Part shown: positions 15,985 through 24,830 of the stretch, one piece after another
Numbering within the stretch: the stretch's first letter is position 1
Layout of the letters: each line of letters opens with the position of its first letter
Origin: an uncultured Lachnospiraceae bacterium
Lineage (GTDB): Bacteria; Bacillota; Clostridia; Lachnospirales; Lachnospiraceae
DNA: 32,372 nt
Assembly (NCBI GenBank): GCA_947593975.1
Contig: CANQDW010000022.1
Span: 1 to 32,372, forward strand
Direction: 5' to 3'
Position numbers and translations under genes: made by a program
Notes under the pieces: model-generated
Told to the model about the DNA's origin: nothing
The model's input: the letters and a program-made list of their open reading frames with translations, nothing else
The model's database searches: none

Positions 15985-16740
15985 ATGCTTAATATAGCTA
16001 TTGTTGAAGACAATCGTACTCATGCAGGCCTCTTAGACTCATACATATCCGACTGGGTCAGGGGCCTGCACATTGCGTGCGATACCGCAATATTTTCAAG
16101 CGCTGAAAGTTTTCTTTTTGAATGGGAAGAAAATAAATTATGGGATGCCGTTTTTCTTGATATACAAATGCCCGGCATAGACGGCGTTGAACTTGCCAGA
16201 AAGATAAGGAGCGGGGACAAAAAAATAAATATAATATTTACAACGGCAATAACCGATTATCTTAAAGAAGGCTATGAAGTATCTGCAACCCATTATCTTA
16301 TAAAACCCATTGACAGCAAAAAAGTTGCTTCCTGCATGGAACGCATCATAGACAGCCGGACAGAACCCGGCCGCAAAAACATGCTCTTACTTGATGCTGA
16401 AAACATATCGGAAGACAGCGCCGGCAGATCAAAGATCCGTATAGCTCCCTGCGATATTATTTATCTTGAGGCAAACGGGCATTATACCGATCTTCATACA
16501 AAGGACGGCGTATACCGTACTCATTACGGAATAAACAGCTTAAAAGAAAAACTTAATACAGAACCTTTTATACAAAACCACCGTTCCTTTTTCGTAAATC
16601 TCCTATATATCAAAAGAATTGACAAAGATATGATAACGCTTGATAATGGCAGTATCCTGCCGCTAAGCCGCAGGTGCAGGGAAGCGGTAAATAATGCTTT
16701 TATCAATTATTACAGCAGACGCACAAAGGAGTTGCTCTAA
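15985..16740 (+). CDS. LytTR-family response regulator (AgrA/LytR type)
   Basis: The 251-residue cytoplasmic transcription factor has a receiver domain at 1-125 with the acidic pair ED (8-9), phospho-acceptor Asp 59 in FLDIQMPGIDG, switch Thr in FTTA (about 85-88) and Lys 107 in LIKP. A LytTR DNA-binding domain follows at ~148-245, with IYLEANGHYTDLHT and the FIQNHRSFFVNLLYIKRI motif typical of the family. The ribosome site AAGGAG is 8 nt before the ATG. The gene sits 12 nt after the transporter, and its stop touches the start of the kinase gene. It probably regulates the exporter genes downstream or its own operon, binding paired direct repeats as other LytTR proteins do. Confidence 0.93.
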   Translation: MLNIAIVEDNRTHAGLLDSYISDWVRGLHIACDTAIFSSAESFLFEWEENKLWDAVFLDIQMPGIDGVELARKIRSGDKKINIIFTTAITDYLKEGYEVSATHYLIKPIDSKKVASCMERIIDSRTEPGRKNMLLLDAENISEDSAGRSKIRIAPCDIIYLEANGHYTDLHTKDGVYRTHYGINSLKEKLNTEPFIQNHRSFFVNLLYIKRIDKDMITLDNGSILPLSRRCREAVNNAFINYYSRRTKELL

Positions 16741-17463
16741 ATGGAAATCCTTCTTACAGCCATAGGAATAATATTCTTATTATTGATAATGATTTTTGCC
16801 GTAAAATATATTATATCAGCTATTTTAAATAATAAAATTGCAGCTTACCAAAATGATACCATGCAGAAATATTATGAAGAAGTTGAAAATATGTATCTTC
16901 AGGTACGCAGATGGCGGCATGATTATAAACACCACATACAGACCATGAAAGCGCATCTTTTTATGAAACAATATGAAGAACTTGATCTTTACCTTAATGA
17001 ACTTGATAAGGACTTATCTTCTCTTGATACCGTTATAAAAACCGGCAATGTACGAATCGACGCTATACTAAACAGCAAATTAGGTATTGCGGCTTCCAAA
17101 AACATATCGGTAAATGTGAAGGCGATCGTACCTGTAAGCCTCCCTTTCCCCGAAACGGATCTGTGCGCCGTTATTGGAAACCTGCTTGATAACGCCATAG
17201 AAGCCTGCCTTAAGGAAGCCGATACAAAGAAGCGTTTCATACGCATATATATAGATATACTAAAAAATCACCTGTATATCTATGTTGCCAATTCAATGAA
17301 TAACAACATTAAAAAAATCGGCCGCACATACATTTCTACCAAGACCGGAGGCCATGGTTTCGGTATCATGAGTATAGATAAGGTTGTAAAACGCTACAAT
17401 GGTTATATCAAACGGGCGCACGAAGAAGATGTGTTCGCTACCGAGATAATGCTTAATCTCTGA
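16741..17463 (+). CDS. GHKL-domain sensor histidine kinase with a single membrane anchor
   Basis: The 240-residue protein has one membrane segment (residues ~4-28), a short coiled linker, a phospho-acceptor His 60 in WRHDYKHHIQTMKAHL, and an AgrC/GHKL-type ATPase domain with N-box GNLLDNAIEA (146-155) and G-box TGGHGFGIMS (202-211). It lacks the six-helix sensor domain of AgrC. The input must therefore come from the membrane anchor, a partner membrane protein (the transporter two genes upstream or the exporters downstream) or a cytoplasmic cue. The ATG directly follows the stop of the response regulator, and the ribosome site AAAGGAG is inside that gene, so the two are made together. Confidence 0.9.
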   Translation: MEILLTAIGIIFLLLIMIFAVKYIISAILNNKIAAYQNDTMQKYYEEVENMYLQVRRWRHDYKHHIQTMKAHLFMKQYEELDLYLNELDKDLSSLDTVIKTGNVRIDAILNSKLGIAASKNISVNVKAIVPVSLPFPETDLCAVIGNLLDNAIEACLKEADTKKRFIRIYIDILKNHLYIYVANSMNNNIKKIGRTYISTKTGGHGFGIMSIDKVVKRYNGYIKRAHEEDVFATEIMLNL

Positions 17464-17473
17464 TTCCTTTCGT

Positions 17474-17505
17474 GCATGATTACAAACCGTTCATGCTCAT
17501 TTTTT
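17474..17505 (+). terminator. Possible weak terminator between kinase and exporter genes
   Basis: GCATGA (17474-17479) pairs with TCATGC (17491-17496) around an 11-nt loop, followed 3 nt later by six T. The 6-bp stem is short, so partial read-through into the exporter genes is likely. The 88-nt gap holds no other recognisable feature and no peptide gene. Confidence 0.35.
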
Positions 17506-17551
17506 CATTTTACCTTTTTGCATGTTATCATACCTTTTGGAAGGTGATAAT

Positions 17552-19384
17552 ATGAATCTTATCCGTGAAAAGAATTACAATCTTATACAGAACATCATTT
17601 ACATTGCGAGATGCAGCTTTGCTTTCGATAAAAGCATTGTGCTTACGCTGCTCATAATAATACCCTTTGGCATTATCATACCTGTATTTGATATTATATT
17701 TCCTAAAATCGCGGTAGAACTCCTTACAAAAAAAGCAGACGTATTTACAATATTGCTTGTGATCGGAAGCATTTCAATATTGCTCACACTCCTTACCGGA
17801 GTATACCGCTATATGTCAGAAGCCAGGGAAAGCCGGCTTACATCTTTTATAAGGTACTTCAGAAAAAAGATTTTTCTAAAAGCCCTAAGCTGTAAATATT
17901 GTATTTCTGAAAGCACCGAGTTTAATACAAAACGCGAAGCTGCTCTTATGGTATCATATTACAGCCGAAGCGCTGTTCAGATATGTTTGCGCGTCCCCGC
18001 CCTTATTATTGATATAGCATGTTTCTTATTGTATTCTTCTATATTATCCACATTAAATATCGGCATTATGGTTTATCTTATAGCAAGCGCAATAATTGTA
18101 TATATGTTTGCAAGACAGGAAACCATATGCGCCGAACACACTAAAGAAGACCTTGCCAAAGCAAGACGCAAATTTAATTATGTCATCAGGCAATGTCAGG
18201 ATATACAGACAGCAAAAGATATACGCATATATAATATGAGCGGCTGGCTTACCGCACGTATGAAAAAACTTCTGGATGATTTACTTGTAATTGCCCACAT
18301 CCGTTCAAAGCAGGGGTATATGTCGCAGATATCGGGTGCGGTAATGGATTTGATACGTGACGGAATCGCCTATACCTGTCTTATTATCATGACTATAAAG
18401 GGCAATATAGGATTAGGGGATTTCATGCTGTATTTTGGAGCTATAACGGGGTTTAGCAACTGGGTAGTCCAGATAATCTATCATATTAAGAGTCTAAGAA
18501 TATATAACATAGATATAAACGCCCTGCGCACCTATCTTGATATACCTGACGAAACCAATGAATCACAAAATACAAACAGCTTATCTTTGAAAAATGGCGC
18601 AGACATACAATTTGAACATGTAAGTTTCAGATATCCCGAAGCCTCACACGATATAATACACGATATCAGTTTCCACATACACAACGGAGAACACATAGCG
18701 CTTGTCGGTCTTAACGGAAGCGGCAAAACCACTCTCGTAAAACTCATGACTGGCTTATATGAACCGCAAAAAGGAACCATATATATTAACGGCAACGATA
18801 TCCGCACGCTTAACCGCGAACAGATATTTTCTGCATATTCCATAGTATTCCAGGATTTTATGATACTTCCGGCAACATTAGGTGAAAATATCGCTCTTAA
18901 ACCGGAACATAAAGTGGATAAGAAACGTGCGTCCGATGCGCTTATACACGCCGGTCTTTATGACGATTTTAAAAGACGCGGTATAACTCTAAGCAGCTAT
19001 ATGACCCATACGCTCTCAAAAAAAGGAATATTATTATCCGGCGGCGAAAAGCAGAAACTTATGCTTGCAAGAGCGTTATATAAAAATGCCCCTTTTCTTG
19101 TTCTTGATGAGCCAACCTCCGCGCTCGACCCGTTAGCGGAGAAAAATATATATGAAAAATACCGGACCATATGCAAAGAAAAAACCGCCTTATTTATTTC
19201 CCACAGGCTGGCAAGCACACAATTTTCGGACAGGATCTTTTTATTAAAAGACGGCAATATAATAGAAAGCGGCACTCATGACGAATTGTATAAGGCAAAC
19301 GGCGAATACGCCCGCCTTTACAAGGTACAGAGCCATTATTATAACACTTATAAAGAGAAAGAAGGTAACGGTTATGGCTTCTAA
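17552..19384 (+). CDS. ABC exporter half-transporter 1 (membrane plus ATPase domain)
   Basis: The 610-residue protein has the fused layout of type IV (ABCB-like) exporters: a membrane domain at ~20-310 with about six segments, then an ATPase domain. Motifs are Walker A LVGLNGSGKTT (about 385-395), Q-loop VFQDFMILPA, signature LSGGEKQKLMLARAL, Walker B FLVLDEPTSALD and H-loop ISHRLAS. ATG 17552 was preferred over 17522 because AAGGTG (17541-17546) precedes it with proper spacing. Its end overlaps the start of the second half-transporter by 11 nt, so the two are very likely a heterodimer. No peptidase C39 domain is present, so leader-peptide cleavage by this transporter is not expected. Export of a peptide or small molecule under the adjacent two-component pair is inference. 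Confidence 0.88.
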   Translation: MNLIREKNYNLIQNIIYIARCSFAFDKSIVLTLLIIIPFGIIIPVFDIIFPKIAVELLTKKADVFTILLVIGSISILLTLLTGVYRYMSEARESRLTSFIRYFRKKIFLKALSCKYCISESTEFNTKREAALMVSYYSRSAVQICLRVPALIIDIACFLLYSSILSTLNIGIMVYLIASAIIVYMFARQETICAEHTKEDLAKARRKFNYVIRQCQDIQTAKDIRIYNMSGWLTARMKKLLDDLLVIAHIRSKQGYMSQISGAVMDLIRDGIAYTCLIIMTIKGNIGLGDFMLYFGAITGFSNWVVQIIYHIKSLRIYNIDINALRTYLDIPDETNESQNTNSLSLKNGADIQFEHVSFRYPEASHDIIHDISFHIHNGEHIALVGLNGSGKTTLVKLMTGLYEPQKGTIYINGNDIRTLNREQIFSAYSIVFQDFMILPATLGENIALKPEHKVDKKRASDALIHAGLYDDFKRRGITLSSYMTHTLSKKGILLSGGEKQKLMLARALYKNAPFLVLDEPTSALDPLAEKNIYEKYRTICKEKTALFISHRLASTQFSDRIFLLKDGNIIESGTHDELYKANGEYARLYKVQSHYYNTYKEKEGNGYGF

Positions 19385-21215
19385 ATTTAAAAGTTTTTAT
19401 AAGAATTATATCATATCCAAAAGGCTTGCGCACACAGTATGCGAATTGTACCCGCGATATATACCTATGACGATAATACGCCATATCGCCGGACGTCTAA
19501 GCGCATTTACCGGTATATATGTTTCCACAATGATATTAAGCGAACTTGCCGTACATTCTCCCATAAGACCGCTTATCATCAGATCAATAATATTACTTTT
19601 TGCCGCATGTATACTCAGGCTTATCAACACTTTTATCGAAAAAAAAGCAGAAGTGATACGCGAATTTTCATACGAAATGATGGACTGCAAAAATGCTGAA
19701 AAAATGATGGATCTGGATTATCAGGACATCGAGGGCGATTATTTAAGAAGGCTGCGCGAACGCATTGATACTGACAACTTGTGGGGAAGCGGCATATACG
19801 GCGCATTTATTAATACGGATTATATGATTTACCAGTGTATCAATATAATCGTCTCTGCCGCAATGGCAGCATCTGTAATATCCACTCTTTTTCATGCGGA
19901 AAGTCTGATATCAGCCGTATTTTTCATATCACTGACTCTGATTATAATCTTTAATACAGCCATGCAGTTTTATTATAATAAGAAATGCTTTGCGCTTCAG
20001 GATAAGATAAGCAGTGAGCGGGATAATATTGAAGATACGGATCTCCTTAATGAATTTATGGATTACAGATGTTTTTCCGATACAGACATAAAAGAAGCTA
20101 AATTATACAATGCCGAAGAACTGATATATAAATACTTAGATTACGGCAAACAATTCTATACTGACACAGCTAACAGCCTTGCTAAAGAAGAAGGCAAATA
20201 TTATATGACAGGAGACGTGTTCCGTATCATTTCTAAATGCCTGTGTTATCTTTTTATCACTATAATGGCAGCAATAAGCAAAAATGCCGTTGCCATAGGC
20301 ATGGTAATAAGATATGTAATATGCATTGATGAGATGACAGATTCTTTTCTGGCGCTTTTAAGAGATATACAGAGTTTTCTTAAAACTGCCAAAAGGCATG
20401 ATTCAACATTTGAATACCTGGATATGAAAAACAGTATGTACCATGGCAAACTTCCAGTCGAAAAACGAAGCGATAACGAATATGAAATAGAATTCCGCAA
20501 TGTATCATTCAAATATCCCGGGAACAATGAATACTCCATACGAAACCTGTCGCTAAAGCTGCGTATAGGAGAAAAAATGGCAATTGTCGGGAAAAACGGT
20601 TCCGGAAAAACTACAATGATCAAGCTTCTGTGCAGGCTATATGATCCACAGGAAGGCGAGATCCTTCTTAACGGCATAGATATACGCAAATTTGATTACA
20701 AAGAATATATGCAGCTTTTCTCTATTGTATTTCAGGATTTTGCACTGCTTGATTTTTCTATAGCCGAAAATGTAGCCGTATCTGATAATTATGATAAAGA
20801 GAACATAGAAGAATGTCTTAAGCTGGCAGGCTTTAGCGGACATGAAATTGATGCTTTCTGCGGCAAAAAATATGATGAAAACGGAATACTCTTATCCGGC
20901 GGTGAAAAACAGAAAATTGCGATCGCACGCGCGCTTTATAAAAACTCTGCCTTCATATTATTAGACGAACCCACTGCCTCACTTGACCCTGTAGCCGAAT
21001 ATGAAGTATATTCAGCCTTTAATGAAATAACAAAAAACAAAACAGCCGTATATATCTCACACAGATTATCCTCATGCCGCTTCTGCAATGACATTATAGT
21101 ATTTGATAATGGGAGGATCGTACAACGCGGAAACCACGATTCGCTTATAAAGGATAAAGATTCACTTTATTATAAGCTGTGGACAGCTCAGGCAAAATAT
21201 TATTCCAACAGTTAA
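19374..21215 (+). CDS. ABC exporter half-transporter 2 (membrane plus ATPase domain)
   Basis: The 613-residue partner of the preceding gene begins MASKFKSFYKNYIISKRLAH. ATG 19374 is supported by AAGG 8 nt upstream and by the 11-nt overlap with half-transporter 1; an in-frame upstream ATG at 19278 lies deep inside that gene and is unlikely. Membrane segments occupy ~40-330. The ATPase domain shows Walker A IVGKNGSGKTT (about 401-411), Q-loop VFQDFALLD, signature LSGGEKQKIAIARAL, Walker B FILLDEPTASLD and H-loop ISHRLSS. Both partners keep Walker B Glu and signature residues, so neither site looks obviously degenerate. It is the last gene of the cluster, with a hairpin terminator at once after its stop. 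Confidence 0.88.
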   Translation: MASKFKSFYKNYIISKRLAHTVCELYPRYIPMTIIRHIAGRLSAFTGIYVSTMILSELAVHSPIRPLIIRSIILLFAACILRLINTFIEKKAEVIREFSYEMMDCKNAEKMMDLDYQDIEGDYLRRLRERIDTDNLWGSGIYGAFINTDYMIYQCINIIVSAAMAASVISTLFHAESLISAVFFISLTLIIIFNTAMQFYYNKKCFALQDKISSERDNIEDTDLLNEFMDYRCFSDTDIKEAKLYNAEELIYKYLDYGKQFYTDTANSLAKEEGKYYMTGDVFRIISKCLCYLFITIMAAISKNAVAIGMVIRYVICIDEMTDSFLALLRDIQSFLKTAKRHDSTFEYLDMKNSMYHGKLPVEKRSDNEYEIEFRNVSFKYPGNNEYSIRNLSLKLRIGEKMAIVGKNGSGKTTMIKLLCRLYDPQEGEILLNGIDIRKFDYKEYMQLFSIVFQDFALLDFSIAENVAVSDNYDKENIEECLKLAGFSGHEIDAFCGKKYDENGILLSGGEKQKIAIARALYKNSAFILLDEPTASLDPVAEYEVYSAFNEITKNKTAVYISHRLSSCRFCNDIIVFDNGRIVQRGNHDSLIKDKDSLYYKLWTAQAKYYSNS

Positions 21216-21260
21216 AAACGCAGTCCGTCGGCCTGTTTTTTGCAGGCTTTTGGACTGCGT
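21214..21260. terminator. Nested hairpin terminator between convergent genes
   Basis: The outer stem ACGCAGTCC (21218-21226)/GGACTGCGT (21252-21260) encloses an inner stem GCCTG (21231-21235)/CAGGC (21243-21247). On the minus strand the outer stem is followed by TTTTTAAC, serving the GH43 operon. On the plus strand the inner stem is followed by TTTT, serving the exporter operon. Confidence 0.78.
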
Positions 21261-21280
21261 CCGCTAAACGTAATGTCCAA

Positions 21281-24200
21281 TCACTTCACTTTAATAATTT
21301 TCTTAACCTTTATACTTCCGTATTTTGCAATAAGTACTGCCTTGCCTTTTCTCCCCTTTGCCTTAAGTTTCACCTTGTTTTTCTTCTTTGCTTTAATCTT
21401 AAGGAGTTTCTTTCCCTTCTTATTAAGCGACCACTTAACTTTACTTCCGTCGGGATTAGCAATGCTTATCTTTATCACAATGCTCTTTCCTCTTTTTACT
21501 TTGGCTTTGCCCTTAAGCTTTATGACAGGTGAAAGCCCTGTTACATTATCTTTTAAATTATCAGGTGCCTTTGTTGGTTCTGCTGCCTTATCAGGCTCCT
21601 TTGTCGGCTCGGCAGTTGCCTCAGGTTCTTTCGTCGGTTCAGCAGTTATATCCGGTTCCTTTGTCGGCTCAGCAGTTACATCAGGCGCTTTTGTTGGTTC
21701 TGACGTAGCTTCCGGTCCTTTCGTCGGTTCAGGTTCGTCTCCGCCCATATATACAGTTACGCCTTCATGCGACGGATTAACGATATTCATGTAACCGTCA
21801 TCATCAAATGTAACCTCATCAATACATGTTTCCCTGTGAACTCCAAGTCCGTCTCCCGCTGCAAATATGTTAACAGGAGAATAAAACCTGTGATAAGCAA
21901 TATAATAGCGATCAGTATTATAGCCGTCTTTAATATGAAGCAGCGACTGATGACCTGTTCCAAGTATACCCAGGTTCTCATTTTTAGCTAAAAGCGGATT
22001 GTGTATAACTGTTATTTTACCGTCCAGGGTATCGGATATGCCATAATTTACATGATAATTGGGGCTGTTTGCATCATCGCATGTCCACGTCCAATGGTAT
22101 CTTCCGTCTCTTTTAATTACCACCACAGACTCCCTGAAATCAGTCAGTCCGTTAATCTGCCTCATGCTTGACTCATCAATGCTCATCATATCGTCGCCAA
22201 GCTTTACAATAGCGGCGTTTCCGTTTCCAAATGTTACATATGAAGTTCCGTCATCATCAGTAAATATCGACGGGTCTATCGCCTGACCCATGCTTATGCC
22301 AAGCTCTCGGCATTTTTCAACCGTAATAAGCGGTTTGCCAAGATCTGTATAAGGTCCTTCAGGCTTATCTGCCGATGCAACTCCGATCTGTGACGTACCG
22401 CTTGCATCTTTTCCGCAATAATAGAAATAGAATTTACCGTTCTTTTTTTCTATTGTCGGCGCCCATGCGCTTCCGCCCGAAGCCCAATCAGACGATGCGA
22501 TCTGTATTCCCTTATCATTTACTCCCGGATCATCATTTTTAAGTTCCATTATCACGCCTTCGTCAGTCCAGTTCACCATGTCGTCAGATGACCATGCATG
22601 AAACAGCGTTCCGCTCCAGCCCGGATAACCGTCCGTCGTGGGGAATATCCAGAACTTACCGTCAAAATAATCTATATCGGGATCGGCATATTGTCCCGGA
22701 AGCACGCTGTTATTGCTCATTGCGGGAGGTCTTATTGAATATTCTTCACTTTTATCATTAAAGGTGAACTTAACCTTCGCGCCCTTGCTAAGATCAAGGC
22801 AGCTTCCATTAACAAACGGTTTGCCGTCAACAGTTATCTCTACATCATCTGATATAACGTCAAAATATGCCGGGATATTTTTTATATCCGTTCCTGTCTT
22901 TACATAAGGTATTATAATTTTTTTGTCCTTATCTGTTTTGGAATATACGCTCGTATGATAATCGGTTCCGCGATATGTAAGCGCTGTCTGCCTGTCAGGC
23001 GCCGTACCTATTACAGCTTTTTCAAATATACTTATACCATCGCCCGCCTGTAAAAGTATCTCGGAAGCATCAAGCGCTCTGTTGTATATCCTTATGTTGT
23101 CATAACTTCCTCTGAAATACTCATCGCCATCATACAGCGAACGTCCCAGATATCCTAACAGATTTGTACCCATATATGACGTCAGGATTCCTGTGTCATT
23201 ATTTTCAGACAACAGCTTTCCGTTAATGTATAATCTCATTGCGGTCTTATCGATTACAATAGCCACATTCTGCCATTGTCCGTTTGCAGCTCCCGAAGCG
23301 ACAACTTCTTTCTCATTCTGCCATGAATCCAAAGTCACGGCATTGCGCACTTCGCTGCCCCTTATTCTCAGGAAGTCATATACCGTGGAATTCTTTCCAT
23401 ATGTAAATGTAAAGAAATTACCGCTTCCCATTTCTGATTTAACATCCATACATATTGTCATGGTGTCCCTGTAATCAAAAAATCCCATAGGGAATGCCGC
23501 ATAAGATCCATTCTGTCCATCGAGCCTAAGCACATTGCTCTTTTTTTCACTGTCATAAACCACAGCTGCATTTCCATATAACGTTCCGTTATCCGCTTTG
23601 TTATTCCCCGTGGAAGTATCCCCGATCGTATTTTTTCCTGCGTCAGCTTCAAAATCATACGTCAGGACAGGTTCTTTAGCTTCTTCTTCATCAAGAGAAC
23701 CTCCGCCCTCCGACATACCGTTTCCAAAAGCTTCTATAATACGTTCTTCCTCTTCCTTTGTAAGTCGCATTACGGTTCCGTGCCTGAATCTGCCGTCTGT
23801 AAAAACCGCCTGCGTTTTGGTAAATCGGCCGCTTGCCAGATCATCTGTCACAAATGCCGCATAACCGCCGTTATCGCCCATCGCGCACCATCTTCCGTCA
23901 GGAAGCCTGTATACGGTAAATCCTTCGCGGCTGTCAAATCCCGCCGCCGAACATCCGCTTCTTGTGACTATCCTTTCCCACGAACCTTTTGGCGTACTCT
24001 TATTCCTGTCCACGGTAACATCAAATACATCTTCGGTATCAAGCGTACGGCTTCTGTCTATAACGGTATTCCAGTCAGAAGTTGAAAATCTGTAATAATA
24101 CTCCCCGTCATTTACAATGGTAGTATCTATAATATTAACTTCATTTCCGGAATTTTCGTCCTCGGAAAGCCATACCTTTGGCGTTGTAAATGAATTGAAA

Positions 24201-24808
24201 TCTTTCGTTCTGCAGACATACACGCGAAGCGCGTTTTTATCTGTATTCACAAGGGAATTATCCCTTATTGACCAATATACGACATATTCATCATTTATTT
24301 CGTCATATACAGCTTCCGGCGCCCACACGCAGCCTGCATTATCAAACCCTGAATATACAAGTTTTGGCTCGCTCCAATTTATAAGATCAGCGGACTCCCA
24401 TACGACTATATTTTTACTTGCGCTCGTCTGGTTCCAGCCGCTTCCTCCCGCACCTCCGCCTTCTGCGTGAAGGTCGGTACCAAGTATCCAGTACTTGGTA
24501 CCATCATTTGACCTTATAATATGAGGGTCCCTGACTCCTTTGTCACTTCCCTGCGCATCGTTTACAAGTATCGGCATAGCGGTCCCGCTTGCATCCTTGT
24601 TAAGTTTCTGCCATACAAGACCGTCCTTGCTGTATCCGAAAAATATCTTTTCATAACCGCCTTCGGCATTAAAGAATGCCCAAAGATATCCTCCCATTTC
24701 TTCACCTTCGCTTTGCGCCCGCGCCGCAGGTACGGCAATCAGTGCCAGAGCCATAGCAAAACTTAGTATCAGAGCCATACATCTATTAACTCTTTTTTTA
24801 TATCTCAT
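21281..24808 (-). CDS. Secreted enzyme with two GH43 domains and a LamG domain
   Basis: The 1175-residue extracellular enzyme probably releases arabinose or xylose from arabinan or arabinoxylan. It has a signal peptide (1-~32, cleaved after ARA). GH43 domain A is ~36-355, with base Asp 94 in GVRDP, Asp 228 and acid Glu 295 as likely catalytic residues. A LamG/concanavalin fold (~382-590) follows, then a beta-rich spacer. GH43 domain B is ~703-1015, with Asp 709 in YADPDI, Asp 845 in AIDPSIF and Glu 893 in FRES. Next is an EPTK repeat linker (~1022-1083) and a lysine-rich C-terminal domain (~1084-1175) that may hold it to the anionic cell surface. It follows the giant GH43 gene by 22 nt with no promoter between, so the two form one operon. 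The precise substrate is not readable. Confidence 0.9.
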   Translation of the reverse strand: MRYKKRVNRCMALILSFAMALALIAVPAARAQSEGEEMGGYLWAFFNAEGGYEKIFFGYSKDGLVWQKLNKDASGTAMPILVNDAQGSDKGVRDPHIIRSNDGTKYWILGTDLHAEGGGAGGSGWNQTSASKNIVVWESADLINWSEPKLVYSGFDNAGCVWAPEAVYDEINDEYVVYWSIRDNSLVNTDKNALRVYVCRTKDFNSFTTPKVWLSEDENSGNEVNIIDTTIVNDGEYYYRFSTSDWNTVIDRSRTLDTEDVFDVTVDRNKSTPKGSWERIVTRSGCSAAGFDSREGFTVYRLPDGRWCAMGDNGGYAAFVTDDLASGRFTKTQAVFTDGRFRHGTVMRLTKEEEERIIEAFGNGMSEGGGSLDEEEAKEPVLTYDFEADAGKNTIGDTSTGNNKADNGTLYGNAAVVYDSEKKSNVLRLDGQNGSYAAFPMGFFDYRDTMTICMDVKSEMGSGNFFTFTYGKNSTVYDFLRIRGSEVRNAVTLDSWQNEKEVVASGAANGQWQNVAIVIDKTAMRLYINGKLLSENNDTGILTSYMGTNLLGYLGRSLYDGDEYFRGSYDNIRIYNRALDASEILLQAGDGISIFEKAVIGTAPDRQTALTYRGTDYHTSVYSKTDKDKKIIIPYVKTGTDIKNIPAYFDVISDDVEITVDGKPFVNGSCLDLSKGAKVKFTFNDKSEEYSIRPPAMSNNSVLPGQYADPDIDYFDGKFWIFPTTDGYPGWSGTLFHAWSSDDMVNWTDEGVIMELKNDDPGVNDKGIQIASSDWASGGSAWAPTIEKKNGKFYFYYCGKDASGTSQIGVASADKPEGPYTDLGKPLITVEKCRELGISMGQAIDPSIFTDDDGTSYVTFGNGNAAIVKLGDDMMSIDESSMRQINGLTDFRESVVVIKRDGRYHWTWTCDDANSPNYHVNYGISDTLDGKITVIHNPLLAKNENLGILGTGHQSLLHIKDGYNTDRYYIAYHRFYSPVNIFAAGDGLGVHRETCIDEVTFDDDGYMNIVNPSHEGVTVYMGGDEPEPTKGPEATSEPTKAPDVTAEPTKEPDITAEPTKEPEATAEPTKEPDKAAEPTKAPDNLKDNVTGLSPVIKLKGKAKVKRGKSIVIKISIANPDGSKVKWSLNKKGKKLLKIKAKKKNKVKLKAKGRKGKAVLIAKYGSIKVKKIIKVK
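21560..21733 (-). repeat. Tandem 10-residue EPTK linker repeats (30-bp units)
   Basis: About five to six units of the type TAEPTKEPDI, imperfect at DNA level, form the Pro/Thr/Glu linker between the second GH43 domain and the lysine-rich C-terminal domain. Such repeats can expand or contract by slippage in frame. Confidence 0.85.
24476..24502. repeat. Perfect 11-bp inverted repeat inside GH43 coding sequence
   Basis: GGTACCAAGTA (24476-24486) and TACTTGGTACC (24492-24502) flank 5 nt, within codons for DGTKYWILGT of GH43 domain A. Confidence 0.8.
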
Positions 24809-24830
24809 ATGCTGTCCTCACGCATTAAAT

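Noticed and set aside
17464-17551. An AgrD-like or other short signal-peptide gene between the kinase and exporter genes
   Set aside because: The 88-nt gap holds only a weak hairpin and the ribosome site of the exporter. No short frame with a start, ribosome site and Gly-Gly or Cys motif is present.
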